A stretch of DNA of 31,302 nucleotides from Bacillota bacterium (GTDB lineage Bacteria > Bacillota > Clostridia > Lachnospirales > Lachnospiraceae), in the NCBI GenBank assembly GCA_023420935.1, contig JAEZUR010000176.1, forward strand, positions 1-31,302, in the 5' to 3' direction. Positions 1 to 6,727 of the stretch are shown one piece after another. Each line of letters begins with the position of its first letter. Position 1 is the first letter of the stretch. Under the pieces are notes generated by a model. That model made no database searches and was not told the DNA's origin. It saw nothing but the letters and a program-made list of their open reading frames with translations. The position numbers and the translations under genes were made by a program.

Positions 1-45
1 ATGTTTGTTTTGGACGACGCGCATTTGGTTAGAGGCTTCTTATAG
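1..45 (+). CDS. Possible 3' end of a truncated gene
   Basis: Frame 1 is open from the first base to a TAG at 43-45 and would encode about 14 C-terminal residues ending VRGFL. The stretch is more GC-rich than the AT-rich spacer after it, which fits the tail of a gene entering from outside the window. It is too short to assign a family, and chance openness cannot be excluded. Confidence 0.2.
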   Translation: MFVLDDAHLVRGFL

Positions 46-60
46 ATGCATTTTACTATA

Positions 61-108
61 AAAAAATAATTGTTGAAATATGTTTTTCAACACACCCCAA
101 CAATTATT
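61..108 (-). terminator. Rho-independent terminator of the APH-like gene
   Basis: Perfect 11-bp arms lie at 65-75 (AATAATTGTTG) and 98-108 (CAACAATTATT). Read on the minus strand, the hairpin is followed by a T run, the complement of the A run at 61-66. It sits about 50 bp beyond the stop codon of the minus-strand gene ending at 155. Confidence 0.7.
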
Positions 109-154
109 ATAGAACCTTTTTATTAGCTATGAACTTATTAAATATGAAATATAA

Positions 155-901
155 TTAACCCTGATATTCCACGACATCCATCCATTTCAATAATAATTCT
201 CTTTCTTCTGGTCTATCCTTTGCTAATTGAGCTGCAGCAACAAGAGGAAGCCATTGCTGAACATAGATTTTAGCAGTTTTACTTTTTTTACAGAATATAT
301 CTAAATATAAATCAGCAATTTTTTGATCTTCGAGAACAAATAAAAGATAAGATCTAGCTGCATCAGCACTGGCATTACCTTGTGATGCATGAATCCAATC
401 TAATGTATATAGTTTATCCTTAGAGACAATAATATTTCGAGGATTAAAATCACCATGGCAGACTTTTGTATGTTTAGGCATTGCGTCCAATCTGGTTAAT
501 AAGTCATACGTTTTAATTTCATCAATGTCCAGACTTTCGATTTGTCCCTTCATCTTATCTTTTAATTTATTAAGTAATGGGGATCTCTTAGAATGAATTT
601 CTAGTTGAAGATCAACCATTTTGCTGATATGATCTTCCATATGATCTGGATCTTCTTTCATTAATTGAGCTAATGTTTTACCTTCAATATAATTCATGGT
701 AATAGCCCAACTTCCATCAACTTTAGATACCTCACTAATAGCAGGTAAAGATAAACCAGTTTCTTCTACTCTTGCAGTATTGAGCGCCTCTAGAAGCACA
801 TCTGTTTTAGGAACCTCCTTATCAAATACCTTAATAGCTAAATCTCCATCCCTATAAACACTAGCTGATTTTCCTTTGGCAATAAAATTCGTTAAGTCCA
901 T
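155..901 (-). CDS. Aminoglycoside phosphotransferase-fold kinase-like protein
   Basis: A 248-aa protein of the APH/choline-kinase fold, which moves phosphate from a nucleotide to a small-molecule hydroxyl. The N-lobe has a glycine/serine-rich loop (GKSASVY, 10-16) and a candidate ATP lysine, K24 in LAIKVF. The catalytic loop is VCHGDFNPRN (147-156, with D151 and N156), and D168 in TLDW is the metal-binding Asp equivalent. It resembles the small TIGR02172-type family common in Lachnospiraceae, whose substrate is unknown to me. I chose the ATG at 901 rather than an in-frame start at 940 because GAGAGGAG lies just upstream of 901. It is a single-gene unit with its own terminator and a TATAAT-like -10 at 966-971 (minus strand). 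An antibiotic-resistance role is not supported. Confidence 0.8.
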   Translation of the reverse strand: MDLTNFIAKGKSASVYRDGDLAIKVFDKEVPKTDVLLEALNTARVEETGLSLPAISEVSKVDGSWAITMNYIEGKTLAQLMKEDPDHMEDHISKMVDLQLEIHSKRSPLLNKLKDKMKGQIESLDIDEIKTYDLLTRLDAMPKHTKVCHGDFNPRNIIVSKDKLYTLDWIHASQGNASADAARSYLLFVLEDQKIADLYLDIFCKKSKTAKIYVQQWLPLVAAAQLAKDRPEERELLLKWMDVVEYQG

Positions 902-1249
902 GTAAATCGCTCCTCTCAAAGTTCTAGTGAAATTTGACAAGCCAAAGAGCTTGCTTTATAAATGTATTATACTACTTATACACAAAAAAGTATAGCGTTT
1001 TTGAAGTGAAATATATATAATTAACATATAAATTATGTCGATTATGCATATATTTTATAACAATATGTATTTTTAGATGTAAATTGTACTTATTTTTGTA
1101 CAATTTAACTATAATTAAATATTGACAATTTTGTAAAAATAATATTTTACAAAGATATAAATTTATTATAAAGAATTGTATTTTTGTTAAATAAATATTG
1201 AAAAATATCCGAAAGTATAGCATGATAATAAAGTAAAAGGGGTGACTTC
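902..1249. other. Divergent AT-rich intergenic region
   Basis: This stretch separates the APH-like gene (minus) from the HD-GYP gene (plus). It is extremely AT-rich, and I find no gene in it. It holds a TATAAT-like -10 for the minus-strand gene at 966-971. On the plus strand a TTGAAA at 1198-1203 precedes CATGAT (1221-1226) by 17 bp. A CAAGC...GCTTG hairpin lies in the minus-strand leader near 932-948. Confidence 0.5.
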
Positions 1250-2317
1250 ATGAGAAAAATATCAGTTGATGCAATCAAGGGAAATGAAATTCTGGCGCAG
1301 GAGATATATGGAAGCAATGATACTATTTTAATTGCTGCAGGTGTTGTTATTTTGAAAGAATATGTGCCAAGATTAAAAGAATTGAATATAGAAGATATTT
1401 ATGTGGAAGATGAATTGTCTAAAGGAATTAAGGTAGACGAAATTATCGAAATGCAGATAAAAGAGCAATGTCAAAACACGCTTAAAACAACACTTGATAA
1501 ATATGCATATTGTGGTAATGCCGAATTAGAAAAACTTAAGGGTGTTGCTGAAAATATAATTACTGATTTATTGGAGCAGCCACAGATTATGTTTAGTGTA
1601 GCGGGTGTTAGACAAAAGAGTGAAACTGTATATTCACACTCTTTGAATGTATGTGCCTTAGCTGTATTTGTAGCGTTAAGATTAAAAATACCAAAAGCTA
1701 AGATAAATGAAATAGCGGTGGGCAGTTTACTACATGATATTGGATTTAATTATTTACCAACCAATTATAAGGAGTTGCCATATGGTAATATTTCTGACAA
1801 AGATTTTAATGAAATGAAGAAACATGTAATCTATGGTTACTCTGCAGTTGAGAATGAAAATTGGTTGTCATCAGTAGCGAAAGATATTATACTTTCACAT
1901 CACGAAAGAATAAATGGATCCGGATATCCATTACATTTAAATAAAGAGAAAATGAAATTAGGAAGCAAAATTGTTGCAGTATGCGATGAGTTTGACAGAC
2001 TAGTGTACGGTATTTATACTCCCAAAATGAAGGTGTATGAAGCTATGGAGTATATAGTAGGGCATAGTGATATATTATTTGATTCCAATGTTGTAAAGAT
2101 ATTTAATGAATCAGTAGCAGCCTATCCAAATGGAACTCTAGTACTAACAAATGAAGGGGAAAAAGGTATTGTATTACGACAGAATGAAAAGTGTCCGACA
2201 AGACCAGTAATTCGAATGTTAAAATACAGTAATAATAGAAATTATGAGACTTGGGTAGAAAAGGATTTAACAAAAGAATTAACTTTGTTTATACAGGATA
2301 CAATAGATGCTATATAG
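1250..2317 (+). CDS. HD-GYP domain protein, putative c-di-GMP phosphodiesterase
   Basis: A 355-aa cytoplasmic protein. The N-terminal part (about 1-100) resembles the segment that often precedes HD-GYP domains. The HD-GYP domain follows at about 115-290. Metal ligands are visible in order: H130, H162-D163 (LLHDIG), H192, H217-H218 and D246. The signature HHERINGSGYP (217-227) carries N where many members have D. HD-GYP proteins hydrolyse cyclic di-GMP to pGpG or GMP, so a role in lifestyle or motility signalling is likely. No receiver, PAS or membrane segment is present. The 65-residue tail after the domain (about 291-355) is unassigned. A strong ribosome-binding site (AAAGGGGTGA) fixes the ATG at 1250. 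All metal ligands are present, so an active enzyme is expected. Confidence 0.87.
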   Translation: MRKISVDAIKGNEILAQEIYGSNDTILIAAGVVILKEYVPRLKELNIEDIYVEDELSKGIKVDEIIEMQIKEQCQNTLKTTLDKYAYCGNAELEKLKGVAENIITDLLEQPQIMFSVAGVRQKSETVYSHSLNVCALAVFVALRLKIPKAKINEIAVGSLLHDIGFNYLPTNYKELPYGNISDKDFNEMKKHVIYGYSAVENENWLSSVAKDIILSHHERINGSGYPLHLNKEKMKLGSKIVAVCDEFDRLVYGIYTPKMKVYEAMEYIVGHSDILFDSNVVKIFNESVAAYPNGTLVLTNEGEKGIVLRQNEKCPTRPVIRMLKYSNNRNYETWVEKDLTKELTLFIQDTIDAI

Positions 2318-2333
2318 CATAACTAAGTTTTGC

Positions 2334-2362
2334 TTGCAAAATAATCATAGTTAGTCTATAAT
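2334..2362 (+). promoter_or_regulatory. Promoter of serS leader
   Basis: TTGCAA (2334-2339), a 17-bp spacer and a perfect TATAAT (2357-2362). Transcription would start near 2369, just ahead of the T-box leader. Confidence 0.7.
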
Positions 2363-2403
2363 AAAACACACAGTTTAGGTTATTCCATATTAGTTAAAAC
2401 AAA

Positions 2404-2631
2404 AGAAAACTAAGATTAACACAGTTGTTCAGAGAGTTGACGGGTGGTGAGAGTCAACGAACTGCTTAATCTGTCCATTTTCTAGCGTAGCTTTACGCAT
2501 GTGTCGGTGATGAGCCGAAAGGTTTGTATCCTTTAACATACATCTTAAGAGGTCAAATTTATTTTTGGCAATTTGGGTGGCAACGCGGATTCTTTCGTCC
2601 CATGTTTTTTTGGGTATGAAGGAATTTTTTT
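2404..2631 (+). promoter_or_regulatory. T-box leader (serine) with terminator, upstream of serS
   Basis: A tRNA-sensing transcription attenuator. Stem I can be drawn from AGAAAA (2404-2409) with TTTTCT (2478-2483), AGATTA (2413-2418) with TAATCT (2467-2472), CAGTT with AACTG, and TTGAC with GTCAA. The AGAGAG (2431-2436) and GGGTGGTGAGA apical motifs are typical. The internal loop GTCCA (2473-2477) offers UCC, a serine codon followed by A, as the specifier. Short hairpins follow (GCGTA/TACGC, 2485-2498). The T-box core GGGTGGCAACGCGG (2575-2588) exposes UGGC (2578-2581), which pairs with a GCCA tRNA end; tRNA-Ser normally has discriminator G, so this agrees with the specifier. The terminator stem is 2590-2601 with about 2611-2624, followed by T7 (2625-2631). 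Uncharged tRNA-Ser should favour read-through. Confidence 0.92.
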
Positions 2632-2673
2632 GATGATTTTAATGGTATAATAATTAACCAAGGAGGTAGTAAC

Positions 2674-3951
2674 ATGTTAGACATTAAGTTATTAAGAAGT
2701 AATTTTGAAGAGGTAGAAAAAGCACTCTCAACAAGAAATGAGGAGTTTGATTTAAGCCAATTTAAAGTATTGGATGAGAAAAGAAGAACATTACTTGGTG
2801 AAGTGGAAGTTTTAAAGAGTGAACAAAATTCTGTTTCTAAACAAGTTCCAATTCTTAAGAAAGAAGGAAAAGATGTTGCAGCTATCTTAGAAGAAATGAA
2901 AACTTTATCTGACAAGATTAAGGATTTGGATGCAAAGGTTAAGGAAGTAGATGTTGAGCTTGATGCATGGATGCTTACGATTCCTAATATTCCACATCCA
3001 TCTGTTCCTCAAGGTAAAACAGATGAAGATAATGTAGAAATTAGAAAATTTGGTGAACCAACAAAATTTAATTTTGAACCAAAGGCACATTGGGATCTTG
3101 GTGCAGACTTAGGAATTATAGATCCAGAAACTGCAGCTAAAACAACGGGTGCAAGATTTACATTTTATAAAGGATTAGGTGCAACGCTTGAGCGTGCAAT
3201 CACAAACTTTTTCTTAGATCTTCACACAGAAAACCAAGGTTATGAAGAAGTATTTCCGCCTTTTATGGTAAATAGAGAGAGTATGACTGGAACAGGACAA
3301 CTTCCAAAATTTGAGGAAGATGCATATAAAGTATCAGGAGATGGAAAAGAGTATTTTCTAGTTCCTACTGCAGAAGTACCAGTTACGAATATGTATAGAG
3401 AACAGATTCTTGATGGTGCAAAACTTCCTATTAAACACGTGGCTTATACAGCATGCTTTAGAGCAGAAGCCGGTTCTGCTGGTAGAGATACAAGAGGTTT
3501 AATTAGACAACATCAGTTTAACAAAGTAGAACTTGTGAAGTTTACAAAACCAGAAGATTCTTATGCTGAATTAGAACAGTTAACAAAAGATGCAGAAGAA
3601 GTATTACAATTACTAGGGCTGCCATATAGGGTAGTAAAGATATGTATTGGTGATTTAGGCTTTACAGCTGCATTAAAATATGACATCGAAGTTTGGATGC
3701 CAAGTTACAATCGTTATGTTGAAATCTCTAGCTGTAGTAATTTTGAAGAATTCCAGGCTAGACGTGCAAATATCAAATATAAAGATAATGTGAAAGATAA
3801 AGCCAAATTTGTTCATACTTTAAATGGTAGTGGTGTTGCTGTAGGAAGAACAACAGCAGCTATTTTAGAAAATTATCAGCAAGAAGATGGTAGTATTATC
3901 ATACCTGAAGTATTAAGACCATATATGCATGGAAAAGAAAGAATTAATTAG
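2674..3951 (+). CDS. serS: Seryl-tRNA synthetase
   Basis: A 425-aa class II synthetase of normal length that charges tRNA-Ser with serine. Residues about 1-100 form the long antiparallel coiled-coil arm that grips the variable arm of tRNA-Ser. The catalytic domain shows TAEVP (232-236), motif 2 around 261-284 (FRAEAGSAGRDTRG, including R263, E265 and R271), and motif 3 NGSGVAVGRT (384-393) followed by AILENYQ. The AAGGAGG site just upstream fixes the ATG at 2674. It is controlled by the serine T-box leader in front of it. No intrinsic terminator is obvious downstream, and the next gene has its own candidate promoter. Confidence 0.98.
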   Translation: MLDIKLLRSNFEEVEKALSTRNEEFDLSQFKVLDEKRRTLLGEVEVLKSEQNSVSKQVPILKKEGKDVAAILEEMKTLSDKIKDLDAKVKEVDVELDAWMLTIPNIPHPSVPQGKTDEDNVEIRKFGEPTKFNFEPKAHWDLGADLGIIDPETAAKTTGARFTFYKGLGATLERAITNFFLDLHTENQGYEEVFPPFMVNRESMTGTGQLPKFEEDAYKVSGDGKEYFLVPTAEVPVTNMYREQILDGAKLPIKHVAYTACFRAEAGSAGRDTRGLIRQHQFNKVELVKFTKPEDSYAELEQLTKDAEEVLQLLGLPYRVVKICIGDLGFTAALKYDIEVWMPSYNRYVEISSCSNFEEFQARRANIKYKDNVKDKAKFVHTLNGSGVAVGRTTAAILENYQQEDGSIIIPEVLRPYMHGKERIN

Positions 3952-3973
3952 GATTCATAATATTGATATAACG

Positions 3974-3982
3974 TGATATAAT
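3974..3982 (+). promoter_or_regulatory. Extended -10 promoter candidate
   Basis: TGATATAAT combines a TGn extension (3974-3976) with a perfect TATAAT (3977-3982), 44 bp before the ATG at 4027. There is no good -35 at normal spacing, which extended -10 promoters tolerate. Confidence 0.45.
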
Positions 3983-4026
3983 GTAAATATAGAATTCGTA
4001 AATATCATTAGAAAGTAGGTGTGCTT

Positions 4027-4911
4027 ATGCATAGTTATCTTAGAGCAATTGGTTTTAGTAATGTAATGAATAGAAAAGAAATGGATAAAATAATAGGTAT
4101 AATTATGGATCAGCCTACGGAGAAATATGTTACGAAGATAAGTGATACTATATTATTAACAGAGATAAGTAAAGAATTCTCTGAGAATATGGGTGTAACG
4201 TTACGAGGTGAATATGATGAAAAAGGATTTTTTCATCTAGAACATTATTTTCCATATTATAAAGGGCATTCTGTAACAGTGAAAGAGGATGTTGTTGTCA
4301 ATAAAAGAGTCGATACCGACGCATACACAGGTATGTGTGATGATTTAAGATTAGGTGTTTCTCTAATATTCTATCTGCAAAATGCAATAGATTATGTTGA
4401 TAATAAATCTATGAAAAACAATAGTAAAGTATTACCAATCACGTTATCGGGCCTATCGATTGAGGGAAAAATCTTATTAGGAATGAATAAGAGCGATAAT
4501 AAGGTTAAAACTCAATCAGCGGAAGCAAAACTTAGAAATAAATTAATTGCAGAAGCAAAGGCAGGAAATCAAGAAGCAATTGATAGTTTAACCATTGATG
4601 ATATTGATATGTACGCAATGATCTCAAGACGTGCAAAAACAGAGGATATTTATTCTATTGTTGACAATTCATTTATTCCTTATGGATCAGAATCGGATAA
4701 TTATTCTGTATTAGGGACTATTTTGGAATACCGTTGCCTTACGAATTACATGACTGGCGAAGAAGTTTATGAAATGATTATTGATTGTAATGAACTAGTT
4801 TATAGTATATGTATCAATAAGAATGATCTACAAGGTGAGCCAATGGTGGGAAGAAGATTTAAGGGAAATATCTGGATGCAAGGGAAGATTGACTTTACAG
4901 AAATTGCATAG
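4027..4911 (+). CDS. DUF3881-like protein of unknown function
   Basis: A 294-aa soluble protein with no signal peptide or membrane helix. The opening MHSYLRAIGFS and the overall style match the DUF3881 family that I associate with Lachnospiraceae; this is from memory and not certain. No catalytic motif is evident. A charged Ala/Lys-rich helical segment lies at about 160-185, and the C-terminus (KGNIWMQG) is hydrophilic. A GTG at 4021 is also in frame, but AGGTG (4017-4021) sits 5 nt before the ATG at 4027, so the ATG is preferred. It lies between serS and tRNA-Arg and has its own candidate promoter, so serS co-regulation is only possible by read-through. The function is unknown. Confidence 0.7.
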   Translation: MHSYLRAIGFSNVMNRKEMDKIIGIIMDQPTEKYVTKISDTILLTEISKEFSENMGVTLRGEYDEKGFFHLEHYFPYYKGHSVTVKEDVVVNKRVDTDAYTGMCDDLRLGVSLIFYLQNAIDYVDNKSMKNNSKVLPITLSGLSIEGKILLGMNKSDNKVKTQSAEAKLRNKLIAEAKAGNQEAIDSLTIDDIDMYAMISRRAKTEDIYSIVDNSFIPYGSESDNYSVLGTILEYRCLTNYMTGEEVYEMIIDCNELVYSICINKNDLQGEPMVGRRFKGNIWMQGKIDFTEIA

Positions 4912-4918
4912 TAAAGCA

Positions 4919-4947
4919 TTGACTTTGCGAGCTTTTATGCATATAAT
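4919..4947 (+). promoter_or_regulatory. Promoter of tRNA-Arg
   Basis: TTGACT (4919-4924), a 17-bp spacer and TATAAT (4942-4947). It is near-consensus, and the tRNA starts 25 bp later. Confidence 0.85.
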
Positions 4948-4971
4948 TATATCCGTGTTATATAAACATAT

Positions 4972-5045
4972 GCATCTATAGCTCAGTAGGATAGAGCGAC
5001 CGCCTCCTAAGCGGTAGGCCGCTGGTTCGAATCCAGTTAGGTGCA
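4972..5045 (+). tRNA. tRNA-Arg (anticodon CCU)
   Basis: A full cloverleaf of 74 nt. The acceptor GCATCTA pairs with TAGGTGC with one G-U pair, followed by discriminator A5045. The anticodon stem ACCGC/GCGGT (4999-5003, 5011-5015) closes a loop CTCCTAA with anticodon CCT at 5006-5008. The T loop is GGTTCGAATCC. No CCA is encoded, so the tail must be added enzymatically. It reads AGG arginine codons. Confidence 0.95.
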
Positions 5046-5051
5046 TAATAA

Positions 5052-5082
5052 AGCCGATTCCTTTGGGAGTCGGCTATTTGTA
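5052..5082 (+). terminator. Terminator 1 after tRNA-Arg
   Basis: A 10-bp stem, AGCCGATTCC (5052-5061) with GGAGTCGGCT (5066-5075), with one G-U pair and loop TTTG. It is followed by a short U-rich stretch. Confidence 0.75.
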
Positions 5083-5122
5083 TTATATAGAATTAATTAT
5101 TTAATGTTCGTAGAAAAGGAGT

Positions 5123-5150
5123 TGCCGACAGATCACTCTGTCGGCATTTT
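5123..5150 (+). terminator. Terminator-like hairpin 2
   Basis: A perfect 10-bp stem, TGCCGACAGA (5123-5132) with TCTGTCGGCA (5137-5146), loop TCAC, followed by TTTT. No gene lies between it and hairpin 1. Confidence 0.6.
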
Positions 5151-5198
5151 ATGAAAAAGATTTATATTATGTGCATTATTACACTTGTTGGAGGGAGG

Positions 5199-5228
5199 AG
5201 TCTCGTCTTTGCAACGAGACTTATTTAT
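5199..5228 (+). terminator. Terminator-like hairpin 3
   Basis: A perfect 8-bp stem, AGTCTCGT (5199-5206) with ACGAGACT (5214-5221), followed by TATTTAT. The T tract is weak, so its activity is less certain than that of the two hairpins before it. Confidence 0.45.
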
Positions 5229-5411
5229 GAGAAAAAAAAACGTTATTTGCTTTTGCTATAAATATATCATAACCTATAAATGTGAAGAAACAATGTACGA
5301 ATATTGAACATTAAGTGAAGTATCTGTTACTTTTTAATGATAATGCTTTTTTTTACGAATTGTGTTAAGATATAATAGTGATGAAAAGTTTTCATCAAGG
5401 AGGTTTTACCA

Positions 5412-5705
5412 ATGAAAAAAGGGAATAGCTTTATATATTTTGGAATGTTTTTTGTGGTATCGTTTATAGCAGAGATATATTGCTTATTAGAATATAGAGA
5501 AGATATGGTTAATATTATAGGAGTTGGAATTGTTCTATTAATAGCAACCTATCTATGGTTGGATACAATTCAATCAACATTTATAAAAGAAGTAGAACAA
5601 ATTGATAACAAAGTGAAAAATGTTGAGAAGCTACAAAAAGCAATTTATGTATTAATAAAACGGTTAAACACAGAAGAAAAAGATAAATTTAGGAGAAAGA
5701 TGTAG
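5412..5705 (+). CDS. Small two-helix membrane protein, unknown
   Basis: A 97-aa protein. Hydrophobic segments at about 7-27 and 33-53 predict a membrane hairpin. The remaining half (about 57-97) is charged and helical, with a coiled-coil look (EVEQIDNKVKNVEKLQKAI), and should lie in the cytoplasm. I do not recognise a family. An excellent AAGGAGG ribosome-binding site precedes the ATG at 5412. A TATAAT at 5371-5376 is the likely -10, but no good -35 is visible. The leader carries a perfect palindrome (5380-5396). The exonuclease gene begins 47 bp after its stop with no terminator between, so the two may be co-transcribed. Confidence 0.72.
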   Translation: MKKGNSFIYFGMFFVVSFIAEIYCLLEYREDMVNIIGVGIVLLIATYLWLDTIQSTFIKEVEQIDNKVKNVEKLQKAIYVLIKRLNTEEKDKFRRKM

Positions 5706-5752
5706 AATTAAAGTCAGACTAGTAAAGTCATCGAATAAGACGGGAGTCAGAT

Positions 5753-6709
5753 ATGAATTATATTGTAATTGATCTTGAATGGAATCAAAGTCCGCTTGGG
5801 CGTGATTCTCAAGAGAAAATGTTACCATTCGAAATTATAGAAATTGGTGCAATCAAATTAAATAAAGATAGAGAAATCGTTGGAGAGTTTCAACAATTAA
5901 TTCGTCCTCAAGTATACCAAGAGATTCATTCTAAGACGAAAGAAATCATTCATATGGATATGGCTGAGCTTCACGATGGAGTGTCATTTAAAGAGGCTGC
6001 AACTAAATTATTTCAGTGGTGTGGCGAAGATTATTTGTTTTGCACATGGGGAAGCATGGATCTTACAGAATTACAACGTAATTTAGATTATTATAAAATA
6101 ACAGATTACATCAGTGGACCAATCACTTATTATGACGTTCAAAAGATATTTTCTATTAGTTTTGAAGAGGAGAAGAATCCAAGAACATTGTCTTATGCCA
6201 TTGAATATTTAAAAATAGAAAGCAAAGAAGATTTTCATAGAGCCCTATTTGATGCAAAGTATACTGCAGAAATATTTAAACGATTGGATATGAATTTGGT
6301 ACGCAAATACTACTCCTTAGATTATTACCATAATCCCATTACAAAAGAGGAAGAAATATATTTGGTATATGATAATTATTCCAAATTTATATCAAGAGAG
6401 TACAGCTCAAAGGAAGCGGCATTTGAGGACCGAGAAATAAAGGATGTAGTTTGCTTTCTATGTAATAAAAAAACTACCAAGCGAATTCGTTGGTTCACAA
6501 ACAACTCTAAAATATATTATAGTCTTTGTTTATGCAAAGAACATGGCTATCTAAAAGGAAAAATTAGAGTTAAAAAGTCTAAAAATGGTAATTATTTTAT
6601 TGTAAAAACAGCGAAAATAATTGGTTTAGAAGCAGCGGAAACATTACGCATGAAACATGAAGAAATAAAGTCGAAAAAAAGACATAAAAATATCGCACAT
6701 AAAAGATAA
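5753..6709 (+). CDS. DEDDh 3'-5' exonuclease (RNase T / KapD-like) with Cys-rich tail
   Basis: A 318-aa protein. The N-terminal exonuclease domain (about 1-180) carries D7 and E9 (VIDLEWNQ), D103 (SMDLTEL), H162 and D167 (HRALFDAKYTAEIF), which is the full DEDDh set for two-metal hydrolysis from a 3' end. Related stand-alone proteins such as KapD are only about 200 aa. The extra C-terminal region contains C234-x2-C237 and C259-x-C261-x2-H264, a possible zinc-binding knuckle, and then a very basic end (SKKRHKN) suited to nucleic acid contact. The exact substrate, RNA or DNA, cannot be told. The last codons and the stop lie inside a bidirectional terminator shared with the convergent carboxypeptidase gene. 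Confidence 0.87.
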   Translation: MNYIVIDLEWNQSPLGRDSQEKMLPFEIIEIGAIKLNKDREIVGEFQQLIRPQVYQEIHSKTKEIIHMDMAELHDGVSFKEAATKLFQWCGEDYLFCTWGSMDLTELQRNLDYYKITDYISGPITYYDVQKIFSISFEEEKNPRTLSYAIEYLKIESKEDFHRALFDAKYTAEIFKRLDMNLVRKYYSLDYYHNPITKEEEIYLVYDNYSKFISREYSSKEAAFEDREIKDVVCFLCNKKTTKRIRWFTNNSKIYYSLCLCKEHGYLKGKIRVKKSKNGNYFIVKTAKIIGLEAAETLRMKHEEIKSKKRHKNIAHKR

Positions 6710-6727
6710 TTATGTGCGATATTTTTT
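6686..6727. terminator. Bidirectional terminator between convergent genes
   Basis: A perfect 17-bp stem: 6686-6702 pairs with 6710-6726 across a 7-nt loop (6703-6709). T6 follows on the plus strand and A5 flanks the left side, so it can work in both directions. The exonuclease stop (TAA, 6707-6709) is in the loop, and the carboxypeptidase stop begins at 6726-6728 on the other strand. Confidence 0.88.

Noticed and set aside
155..901. Aminoglycoside resistance gene
   Set aside because: Only the general APH kinase motifs are present; the family is broad, and nothing in the context suggests antibiotic resistance.
1188..1215. Sigma-D type promoter (TAAA-N16-TCCGAAAG) before the HD-GYP gene
   Set aside because: The -10 matches the motility-sigma consensus at only about five of eight positions, and the AT-rich background makes TAAA uninformative.
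972..1223. 83-codon minus-strand frame in the region before the HD-GYP gene
   Set aside because: Translation is only the low-complexity Ile/Tyr/Leu/Asn product of very AT-rich DNA; there is no convincing ribosome-binding site, and it fills a divergent promoter region.
4828..5046. Minus-strand frame giving a protein starting MHLTGFEPAAYRLGG
   Set aside because: This is the familiar artefact of translating the reverse strand of a tRNA gene, here tRNA-Arg.
5151..5261. 36-codon plus-strand frame (MKKIYIMCIITLVGG...) among the stacked hairpins
   Set aside because: It looks like a short hydrophobic peptide but has no ribosome-binding site (only TCGGCATTTT upstream) and runs through hairpin 3.
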